Positions 18,131-46,118 of a DNA stretch of 64,000 nucleotides are shown piece by piece. The number at the start of each line of letters is the position of its first letter. The first letter of the stretch is position 1. The DNA is from Piscicola geometra (lineage: Eukaryota; Annelida; Clitellata; Hirudinida; Piscicolidae), in assembly GCA_943735955.1 (NCBI GenBank), contig OX030960.1:4269787-4333786 (forward strand). The letters run 5' to 3'. A program made the position numbers and the translations under genes. The notes under the pieces were generated by a model. That model saw nothing but the letters and a program-made list of their open reading frames with translations, was not told the origin of the DNA and ran no database searches.

Positions 18131-19253
18131 TTCATCATCATCATCGTTTGAATGTGCCATATTCTTCCCACTTCCTCCACACCTCCATTAATCACTCCAG
18201 CTTACTTAATCTATTCCTCTTTTTTCCCGATCCATCTCACCTGCATCCACCTCCTGATGCATTATTCAGCAGACTACTTATTACATTGAATATTCATTAT
18301 TTATGTTAATCGATCAATCCTCTCTTCTGCATACGCCCATCATCTGGTTTCACTCATCCAATTAAAAATCTTTTTTCTTTAAATTTTAAACTTAAAATTA
18401 TGAAAAATTCCTTTGATCAGTCATAAACTCTCCTAGCTTCTCAAGCACTCACCGCTTCCAACCTCCACTCTCTTCAATTTCATTTTCTGATAGAACGAGT
18501 TAACCTATATTGAAAGAGTAACAGCGAAAAAGTGATGATGAAGATGAAGATGGTTATGATAGAGGAAGTGATGATGATGATGATGAGGATGTTAGAGGAA
18601 GTGGTGATGATGATGCGGTGGGTGTTGATGATGCTTAAAATAATAATGAGGTTGTAGTCGAATGACGTCATAGTTTTTCTCACGCACGAACTTCTTGCCA
18701 ATCAGTCTGGCGTCTGGGTGAGTAATGATGGAAAAATTAAAAACAAAAGAAAAAAATCATTAAAAAAAAAAAAAAAAATCATTAAAAACAAAAGAAAAAA
18801 ATCATTAAAAACAAAAGAAAAAAATCATTAAAAACAAAAGAAAAAAATAATTAAAAACAAAAGAAAAAAATCATTAAAAACAAAAGAAAAAATAATTATA
18901 AACAAAATAGAAAAATAATTAAATATGTAAATATTAAACTTTTAGAATAAAAAAATAAATAATTATTTTATTTATTATCATTATTATAAATAATTATCAA
19001 AGAGACGCACCAAGCGCTTAGAAAGCAGGCGTTCAGGAAAGAGTGTTCGTTTGTAGTACGGGCAGCTGGCAAGCATCTTACCTTCGTTTAATCTTTCTAA
19101 TGCATCATCATCATCACCACCACCTACATAATCATAGTTTTCATCATCATCACTTTCCTCGTCCTCATTATCATTATAAGCTGCAGCATCATCATTATCA
19201 TCATCATCATCACCAGCAGCAGCATCTTCATCAGCATCATCGCGTTTTTTCAT
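12497..19253 (-). CDS. Unidentified gene with acidic N-terminus (partial model)
   Basis: I do not recognise the product. Exons I can join in phase on the minus strand: 19253-19082, 18713-18667, 18504-18453 and a terminal exon 12765-12497 with TAA at 12499-12497. Exon 1 starts MKKRDDADED and is an Asp/Glu/Asn-rich tract ending ALERLNE. It splices (GTAAGA donor) to DARLIGKKFVREKNYD, then VNSFYQKMKLKRVEVGS, a basic, helical-looking stretch. The last exon encodes LGFLNQEDQADVINFYVRV and ends in a proline run. The direct join of exon 3 to the last exon keeps frame (179 aa) but leaves a 5.7-kb intron, so middle exons may be missing. Its ATG lies about 600 bp from the divergent Na+/K+-ATPase ATG; its 3' end faces the SP-RING gene 255 bp away. 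The terminal exon could belong to another gene. Confidence 0.45.
15000..15035. other. Predicted hairpin in non-coding DNA
   Basis: GCGTCTG at 15000-15006 pairs with CAGACGC at 15029-15035, and an inner TTCCT pairs with AGGAA, separated by a small asymmetric internal loop and a short ATGA loop. Function unknown; no snoRNA boxes or histone-type flank could be confirmed. Confidence 0.4.
16567..16684. repeat. 52-bp tandem duplication
   Basis: AAGAGCATCCATTGCAGCCG and the following bases are repeated exactly at a period of 52 bp (16569 to 16621), with a third, truncated unit from about 16673. Confidence 0.95.
18034..18145. repeat. (ATC)n microsatellite
   Basis: Nearly pure ATC repeat with a few CGT or TTC interruptions. 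The poly-Met frame on the minus strand is not a gene. Confidence 0.97.
18753..18935. repeat. 23-bp A-rich tandem repeat (ATTAAAAACAAAAGAAAAAAATC)
   Basis: About eight A-rich units with small length differences, in the intron between the first two exons of the minus-strand gene. Confidence 0.9.
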
Positions 19254-19851
19254 CAGACGAAGATGAGTATCATCACCAAAAAGAATTCCGCAAAATTATT
19301 TTCATTATTTATAGAACAAGCATTTGTTTGTTTACTCAGCTACTATTAGGCATTCTATGTGAACTTCTAGGGTTAGAGCCTTTCTTCATGATGATGATGC
19401 TGATGATGAGAATGATGGTGATTATAAATAATTAAAACGATGGTGCTTAAAAATAATTATCATTAACCCATACAGCAAAACACTTTGTCGGCAAGAATAA
19501 CCATGTGTTCGGCACAATATATCGCAATGAAACTAGAGCAATGATTCAAAGAGTGAGCCATGTATGCCAAAAGTAAAAAAAATCGATGTAGAAAAATAAA
19601 TTATGGCGAAGAAGTAGAATAGCAAATGTTGAAGTTTCCGTTTTTAATGTATTTCTTTGATCTTTATCTTCATTTATAACAGAATTATTGATGGAACAAA
19701 GAATATATTGGCAATGCCAATTTGGCATACGAATGCAATAACGACAGATATTTTAGCGATAAAAAATGAAGCAACACGATTAGCATGAAAATGAAATTTG
19801 ATGTTGAAAATAACTAGAGACTTTTAATCTTGAAAGATAAAAGAAATCAAA
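19254..19851. promoter_or_regulatory. Divergent intergenic region
   Basis: About 600 bp separates the minus-strand ATG at 19253 from the Na+/K+-ATPase ATG at 19852. No TATA box or other motif is convincing. By position it must carry the promoter and 5' UTR of both genes if both models are right. Confidence 0.4.
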
Positions 19852-31610
<11,759 letters not shown>

Positions 31611-34448
31611 TCCATCCATCCATCTTTTATTACTTTCCTACTATATTTATTTGAAAACATTTTTATGATCAATTTTATATCCGAGTTTAACTTTTTTTAA
31701 TACCAATTTATTCAACTAATTTTATGATAAATTTATTTTAAATTATAATTTGTACATTAATTTTTTGATATTTTATATCGCCATGCTTGGTGGATTGATG
31801 AATTTTCGTCTGTGAATTACCAAATCAATTGTCGCATCTCCATGACTGTGAATCTCGTTCGGTTCTTCCTTCGTTCCTTTTCCTTGGTTAATTAAGGTTT
31901 CGTCTCTACAGACCTAGTTGATAGTATATTTTATAACAGACTTGCTATCATTATGAAGCCCCTGTTGAGCATCGCTTACCACACTTTCATAGCAAAAAAT
32001 ACAAACACGCTACCATAGTATAAATACAATCACAATTAGAAACCCACATAACACGCAAAAAAGACAAATACAAGTATAATCACACATAACACCCTAAAAA
32101 TACAACACACATAAAAAGTAAAAAAACAAACTCACATGCATACATGGCAACATTTGAGACTCTTTTGATACGATGACGCTTGATACGCACCCCTCTTTTG
32201 TAGATTTGTGCATAGTGCCATCACACGTTTGAGTTTGTTAAAGTGGAAGAGTAGCTGGCTCTTGGGTTAAACAGATTACTTTTTTCCGCTTTCATTCTCT
32301 TAGTTGTTCTTGAAATTAATTTTGGTTTTGTATATTTTTAATTTTCGTCGATCTCACTAACTCTTACTTCTGACATCTTACCACCTTCTCTTTCTTTCCC
32401 TCGATCACCACACAAATCTCTTGACAACACCTTTCATCCATCCTCGATTCTCACACTCTGCCGTTTTCCGCAGGATCCATCCACCAAATCTGATAACTCT
32501 TTTCCGATTTTTTCACGTTGATTTTGCATGAATGGATTGTCAAGGCGTACCAGAACACGCCTGACATTTGTTTAACAAACATGACACACAAACACACACA
32601 TACACGCACACATACACACACACACACCCACACACACACAAACACACACACATCCACAAACTTCTACCCACTGTAGCACCTTAACGAATCGCTATAGTAT
32701 ACCTAGATAAGCTATTAACGGCACCATTAAAGATCACAATAGTTTGCGCCAAACTACAACTTAATGTAGTGTTGCATATGCACGTGTAACACTGAAATGA
32801 TGATCTTTCATTACTTACATCTGTCCTCCACGAGTATACAAACTCAGGTAAGAGCCTCTTATAAATGGATTGTAATTAATCGACTCATTAATTAGCTAAT
32901 TACGGCACTAATTGATGATTATTCTAATTAGTATTATTGATCACAGATCATTCTGCAGATTAACTTTTGCTGTCTTTTTAACGTTCACCAATGTTTTGTA
33001 GCGAATAGATGTGCCGTTAGAGAACCAAGAATTTGACTGAAGATTCAAGAAGACTGGTTGTTTGAGCAATTGCTTTAGACTTTCAACTATGGTGCAACGG
33101 GCACCTAGTTATAACACTTCCAGATATAAAAATATATTAGAATTTTTATAGTAACATATTTTGTTAAATAAGAAAAACTTTCAGAACCATAAATAAATAC
33201 TTACAAAAATATAAATAGTTACATCCATAAATAAATTAAATCAAACGGATAACTTCAAATATATGAATAATTAAAACATATAGGGAATAATTATTAAAGC
33301 CCGTGTTCATGGTAGAGGGTAGAATCAGTAATACCTGTACACTGTGCACACACTGGGTACCAATGAAAATGGAAAATGAGCTATGGCAAACTTTGAACAG
33401 CCATGAATAATCGGTCATATAAAAATAAAATAAATAACTCAATTTAAAGTATATCTATTTAAAAATATACTCCTACATAAATAAAAGCAGACTTCCACTA
33501 GCATTAAAAGCATGAATAAATCAAATCACATATTTATATAAAAAATTGGTCTACATCACATCAAAAACAAGAAGCTAATAATGATGATGATGATGACGAT
33601 AAAGAGTGATGATGAGGAATGGCTATATCGAATCAACTGCATGCTACCTGTCTTTGTCGGAACACAAGTGACGGCTATTTTAACATCCTAATGTATTGCA
33701 AAACTATCATCATCGTCATCATCACCCTCATCATCATTATCATCATCATCCTTAATGTTTGATAGACTGTAGATTTGATAGGTAATTTATTGATATGAGA
33801 GCCTGCGTGAAAGTGCTTTTCGAAATGATCAACGCCAAATTGTAGTTTTGGCTTGCTTGTAATGGAGCGAGTATGTACAACTTTTGTTTGTGTGTGTGTG
33901 TGTGTGTGTGTACGACTGAGCGTGTGTGTTTGTGTCTTTGTATGTATGTGCATATAAATTATTTAATTAATAAAAAGCTGTCAAATAAATCTAGAAACTT
34001 ATGCTTTTCCTCCATAAGTGGCGAAGTGTCTCATAAAGTGTTGAGTGATAAGGGTGTTGGGGAGATGATCTGAATGCCCCAAGAAAGTCGATTAGGAACG
34101 AAAATGAAGTTTGCAAACGCCCAAAAAACACAGGCTCTCAGAAATTGAGAATTGAAGCGATGGGGGAGGAGGGTGGTAGGGGATAATGCATGCAGGGGAA
34201 ATTTCCTAGATTTCAAAGAGTTCAGTATTTACACATCAATTGAATGAAATTGCAATCAAGCTGGAATACATCTTCGCTAATTAAGGACTTTGTTACTTGA
34301 GTTACTGTCACGTGAATTGATCTCATTTGCATAATCATAATCATCATCATCTTTATTTGTTAATTATCACCATCTCAGGTGTAAATTCTCCAAAAACCGG
34401 CAGCTATACAAGCCCTCTTCACTTCCATGCACTACGAATGATTGACAC
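31611..34448. other. Intergenic region between convergent genes
   Basis: Lies between the stop codons of the Na+/K+-ATPase (+) and KLHL (-) genes, so it includes both 3' UTRs. AT-rich, with CA runs (32581-32655), GATG/ATC runs near 33580 and 33710, and a GT run near 33890. A strong acceptor-like CTGCCGTTTTCCGCAG ends at 32474, but the frame after it closes within 16 codons. No gene is supported. Confidence 0.6.
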
Positions 34449-40476
<6,028 letters not shown>

Positions 40477-40863
40477 TTCTTTAAAAAATTATCATTTTTG
40501 GAAATACAATTTATTTTAAAATTTTTACTTTATGAAGTGTGAGAAAATTCTGAAAATTAAGCCGATTACATAATATTTAAACTTGTTATGTCTGTTTTTT
40601 AGTTCAACACTTCATAACTAATAATCTTTTTTTGATTAAAATTTTTAAATTGTAAAAATATTTGTAATAAAAAATATTATTAATTTTTTAAAAGTTAAAT
40701 TTAGATTTCATAAACTCACTTGTCAAATTGGTTGTCAAGGAGCTTTGAGACTTTTAATTCGGGAATATGTTAGATACTCTAATGAAAAAAAAGTTTAATT
40801 TTCAACCATTGCTTTTTTTCAAACTCATTATAATTATCATTTTTCATAGTTCAAAATGCCAAA
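40477..40863. promoter_or_regulatory. Bidirectional promoter region (KLHL / unidentified gene)
   Basis: 387 bp of AT-rich DNA between two divergent start codons. An acceptor-like TTTTTCATAG ends at 40849, 14 bp before the plus-strand ATG, and TTTTTTAAAG precedes the KLHL ATG, hinting at 5' UTR introns or trans-spliced leaders. No core promoter motif is convincing. Confidence 0.4.
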
Positions 40864-42128
40864 ATGTCTCGAATCAGCCTGGTTAGTAACCATTTCCACA
40901 ATAACAGTTTTTATAATTAACTAATATATATTTTCAAGATCTGCAGATCATAACCGATTTTAACAAGTTATCTTCAAATTTGTGAGTTTTTTTATTGTAA
41001 ACAAAATCATTGTCATAATAAATCTAACCTCCCCTTTCACCTTTCCTAGATCAGACTCTGTATCATGCATTGATAGAACGTTATTTCGTTGGAATTTAGA
41101 GTCAACTTACACTGCATTCAACATTGATGGCAAATTCTGCGTACAAAATAACGCCAAAAGTAAAAAAAATAATTTAATTCTTTTACAAATGATCTTTTCT
41201 TTAATTTCATTAGCACGAATTAGTTTCTTATTTAATGTTTTCAGATGAATCAAACAAAATAATTAGACACAAAACAAACCTATTAAGCCTCCCTCCCCTT
41301 AATTTCACTAACGACATGGTTAAGATAAAACACGTGAGTGCCACAGCTATAGACTTTGACTAAAATACATTTAAAAACGTTTAAATCCCATTTCTTATCA
41401 GATATTTGTCTACTAAAGTATTTAATGCTGCAATGCCATTCATTACAGCATTACGTTTCCACCACCACCACCACCACACAGCCAACGCTGGGACTGGTGC
41501 CTTCAAACCACTTGTACGTTACATCCAGTGAAAGTGATGAAAAGTAGGCCAATCAATTTGTTTGTGTGAAAATGCGCATAAACCGTTTTATCAATAATCG
41601 TAAATATATTCGTTAATAATACATATTTTGTGGTTATGTAAAAACAGTAATTAATAAGACATATTTTTGTGGTTGTATCTTCAACGCATTTTCTTCCCAA
41701 GCCATCACTCCCTAGTTGCCCTTACGAGCGCCTAGACCTAATGAAGATGGACACTCAGGAGGCATGCAACAGCAGCTACCCCATCACCTTCCCAGCCAAC
41801 CTCGTCTCAAAATGCCCTGTTGCGTAGGTGATGATGATAATGATGATGGTGGAGATTTTTATGGTTATTGAGGAAAATTATCAATGTTGATGAAGATGTA
41901 GTAAAAGACTTAAAACATGCCATTTAATTGATTTTCCTCCAATTGAACCCTTCCTGTCCCAAGAGCTTCGTATTGCAAAGGCCCAGATGTCGACCTGGTT
42001 CGCTTGTGGAAGGTGTTGGGCGGGTCGAAGAGGGTGTGGAAGGTAGGCGGTGATGTGATCAACAACGAAAAATACTGCACCTCAGAGCACTGGGCACCCG
42101 TTACTTTTGAGGTTGAGTTACGTTAATG

Positions 42129-42159
<31 letters not shown>

Positions 42160-42812
42160 GGGTGAATGTGTAACGACTCTCGTCTTAAACACTGGTTAAT
42201 GGTCCTAGTAGGTTTAAGTGCAACCGATGTTCTCGTAGCTCATAGACGTGAAGTTCGGGTTATACGCCACTATAATAATGCTCGTCACTATTTTTATTAG
42301 TTAATCACGTTTTTAATAATAACACGAACGCACTCGTTTTGACACACACACACACAATACACAAACACACACAACAAACACATACACAAACATAAACACA
42401 CACACAAACATACACAAAAAACACAGACAAAACAACTAGCGGAATCTCGTTCGAACATAGTGGTGAGGGTGGACATAGGTTTCCACAAGGTAGGTTTGAA
42501 GGAGAATGCATTGCTTTACGTTTCAGAGCTTAAGGTTTCAACTGACAGTGTAGACGAAGAAGATCTGCAAGTTGATTCAGTGAGTGGGGGAGTGTTGCTG
42601 GTGTAGTGGCAAAGTGTTTGTGATTGTTGTAGTGACGGTTAAGTAAGTCGCTTCTTTAGTAGCAGTTGTTGCTGTAGCTGATACTTTATTGTCTGATTTC
42701 ATCAATTATTAATATGGGTTTCCCAATTTTATTGCACTATCCCTTCTCCCAGTCCTTGCCCTCCTGTACTCTCCTAACAACACTACACTGGATCGATGTC
42801 ACCAACTACTGA
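40864..42812 (+). CDS. Unidentified nine-exon protein, about 204 aa
   Basis: I do not recognise the family. Nine exons join in phase: 40864-40881, 40947-40981, 41050-41159, 41479-41510, 41702-41823, 41964-42121, 42461-42489, 42529-42579, 42753-42812. It begins MSRISLIITDFNKLSSNL, followed by SCIDRTLFRWNLESTYTAFN, SCPYERLDLMKMDTQEACNS, SYCKGPDVDLVRLWKVLGG, an acidic STDSVDEEDLQ stretch and a C-terminal SLPSCTLLTTLHWIDVTNY. Several cysteines occur, but there is no clear signal peptide or transmembrane segment. Reading through exon 6 without splicing at 42122 would instead stop at 42126 (159 aa). An upstream ATG at 40856 is out of frame with the chain. Exon phases support one gene; exons 7 and 8 are the least certain (the acceptor of exon 8 could be 42526). 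Confidence 0.6.
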
Positions 42813-43814
42813 GCAACAACAGCCCTTCAAACACTCTTTATTCAGATTCAAACGTGGAAAATAAATTTGGCGTGGCATTTTCAAGTGTGAATGTGTTTTG
42901 ATGGTTTTCGGTGATTTCAAGTATACATTAAAATGTTCAATGTCGGTGAAAATCATAATCGTAGTTACAAAGCCCGCTATCGACAGTTGTCAAAGATCAA
43001 TGGTAATATAGATTAATATTAGATACTCATATTAACCACAAGCATTCCTCGATTTGTATGCAATATCAAAAATTAAAAAAAATGCTTTCTGTATAGCAAA
43101 AATTTAATCTCAAAAATCGAAAATATACAAAATCATAAGATTGACATAGGTAAAGAAAACAGAAAACTAAAGAAAACACTCGTATGAAATATCTTGATTG
43201 AATAAATAATACAATATTATTAATAATTAATATAATAATAATAAATAATAGAATAAATAATATTATAATAAAAACTAATATAATAATAATAAATAATACA
43301 ATAATAAAAAATAATACAATAATAAAAAATAATATAATTAAAAAAATATATAATAATAATAAATAATCAAATAATAAAAAATAATATAATAATCATAAAT
43401 AATATAATAATCATAAATAATATTATAATAATAAATAATATTATAATAATAAATAATATAATAATCATAAATATTATAATAATAATAAATATCAATTAAA
43501 TAACTCGTGTCTTTAATTCAAGATAGAAATATTCAAATGGTTTCGTATCACACCAGAGGGAAAACACAATAATACAAAATGTCATGTTCATTTTCTCCAA
43601 AGTTTAGAATACATTTTTTTACAAATGGATTTCTAAAAACAAAAGTGGAATGCAATAACACGGATTTTTAAATGTTTTCAAGTCTTTGTTTCAAATTCGA
43701 TTTTTCCCTATTAATAATTCACAAAGATTGCCTTCAAGATTGCCTCCACATTCACTACAGCAGTTAGAATGAAACAGTAGTGAAGTTCGCAACTACCCAA
43801 AGGTTCTCCCTTCT
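42813..43814. other. Intergenic, with AT-rich repeats
   Basis: Lies between convergent genes. 43195-43500 is an ATAATAATAAATAAT-type imperfect repeat; the rest is AT-rich with no exon seen. Confidence 0.7.
43195..43500. repeat. AT-rich TAATAATAAATAA repeat
   Basis: Imperfect ATA/AAT units almost without G or C. Confidence 0.9.
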
Positions 43815-46000
43815 TCATATCCTCTGATAGTTGGTGAAAGGATCGAATGGAGGCAGGAAAGAAGGAGAGCCGTTCCGTTGATTATTCCTCGCCTGGCCGT
43901 TGCCATAAAGACCTTGGTTGGGAGGTGCAGGGAGGTAGGCATTTGAGCGATTCTGTTGCTGTGTGGGGCTCGATGCCTGCACCTTGAAGTTGTTCAGTGG
44001 AGGGTTGATGTAAAGGCCGTTGGGGAAAACCGAGATTGGAGGCAAAAGACCACGAGGACTAGGCTTGTATGGGTCTTCGTACTGCGGAAGAGGGGATGAA
44101 GGGTTGTTTCTGGGCAGATCATTTCTGGGCAGATCGTTTCTGGGCAGATCGTTTCTGGGCAGATCGTTTCTGGGCAGATCGTTTCTTATCGGAGCCACTT
44201 TTGCGTTATTCCTATTTCCTCTGTTTCCTCTATCGTTTTCTTTTTTATTTAATTCCTCCTCATCCTCCTGTACCGGATCCTCCTTCTCGTCAGCAACACC
44301 TACCTCGCTAGGCCTTGGAAGCGTTAAGTGACAATTGCAATAGTTTAGAATCAGCCTCATTTTGCTAAAAATACAAAGTTGAAGCAAAAAGAATAAAAGC
44401 AGTGCTCAAACCAGGTTATTAAAAGCACCAGAATAATCTACAAAAACAGAAACGGGTAAATAACAATGAAATCGGAAAAAATAGATCTGAATCTTCAGTG
44501 GCCATTCTAGTCGCAGTTTTTATAGCGCTGTTGCAGGCCATCGCCGTTGCGAAATCTTGACGTACTTAGTCTGTCTCGCCAGCAAGCCGCCCATCCACAG
44601 ACCGCAAATGCTGCTCAACACGACGAGCACAGCGTAGGCTCCCAAACACAACCAGGTGGCGTTCTAAGGGCGATCATTGAAATAGGATGATTTACAATAT
44701 AATTCGGAATTAATTGGAATATAATTCGGGATTTTCGATAATTGGTAACATATGAGATGATCTTTCAATAAAGACAAAAATATCTAAGAAAAACATGTCG
44801 GATTTTAACACAATACAATATATAACTTCATGTAGTAAAAAATATTCTCAAGTTAGATAATTTCTATATTGTTTAATACTCAAGTAATGATTTATCTACT
44901 TGAATATTTCTATAATATCAAATATATCTCTAATGTAAGATATCTCTGCATTTTCACCAGAGGTCTGAGAAGATTCTTGCAAGGTAGTTCGATGGTCGCC
45001 TGCAGAAGGTCAAACAGGGGTCTGCATGCGAAAGCTCCCAGGAGCTGTCACATTGAGAGGAGAGGATTTCAATGAATGAGTGTGTGAGTGAGTGTCTGAG
45101 TTGGGGAATGAGATGAAAAGATAGGCTTAGATTGATTTCTATAAAATGGTAGATAAGTTAAAAGAGGGCTTTAAATGCGCATAATACATGGATTAATGTA
45201 TAAATTAGTTAATTGATTAAAAATGAACTCACTTTGGTCTTGTAACTTATCACTAAATCGAACATTTCATTTTTCAGAGAAGCCAGAGATTCTTGCCTAA
45301 TCTGAAAGTGTTGAAGCAATGTATGCACTTTTGACAATGAGCCAAAATCCCGTGAATTTCTATTTAAAGGCGCAAGTTTAAGCAGTTGAATGTACATTCC
45401 AGTTGCCACTTCACTTTCTTTTTTCAATATTTCCAATATAAAAGATAAGCACAGTTAAAATTTTGTAAATTAAAAAAACCCTAGAAATGAAGGTGGCATC
45501 AGTGCTCAAGTTGTCTTTAAGGGAGAGGAGGTTTGCAGAAAGGCGCCTCAATAAGGTCGCTATGGACTGTTTGGAATAATTGACAGAAAATTATAGATTC
45601 AGGACTCGACAGTTTGGATGTATTGAAGCATCATGACAAACAAACAAACATGCATACAAAAAGACAGAAATACAAATGCATGCAGGTACACCTATTTTAT
45701 GCGTTCTTACCGGAGTAGAACTGGTGAGGCTGGTGAGCTCATCAATCAGCATATTCTAGTGGTGGAAAAGTCTTCCATTAATCAACCAATCCTCAATTAA
45801 TTGTGATTATTTCATTAATTTTTCTTTTCTTTTTTCTTACTCACTTCGTCATTGGTCACAGTTACAGCCAGTTTCTCCATTTTATCAATTTGATTGTTCA
45901 GTAGGTTTTGCAAATTGGTTTTATGTGGCTCACTTGCCACGTTCTGTGTGTGTTTATGCGTGTCTGTCTGTATGTATGTTTGTGTGTGTGTGTGTGTGTT

Positions 46001-46059
<59 letters not shown>

Positions 46060-46080
46060 GTGCGTGTGTGTATGTGGGTG

Positions 46081-46118
<38 letters not shown>

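Larger units (their letters stand above)
12766..18452. other. Long intron or intergenic stretch, mostly unexplained
   Basis: No exon chain was found. It holds CA-rich sequence (13320-13570), CATTCATC-rich repeats (15840-16060), a 52-bp duplication (16567-16684), an ATC array (18034-18145) and a stable-looking hairpin (15000-15035). Short open frames in the CATTCATC tract are repeat artefacts. Confidence 0.6.

Noticed and set aside
18984..19081. Continuation of the minus-strand acidic frame past the GTAAGA at 19081
   Set aside because: The frame is open and looks protein-like, but splicing at 19082 joins two further exons in phase; the unspliced end stops soon after.
44519..44566. Read-through of prominin exon 25 to a TAA near 44522
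   Set aside because: A consensus GTACGT donor at 44565 joins in phase to the long tail exon; kept only as an alternative isoform.
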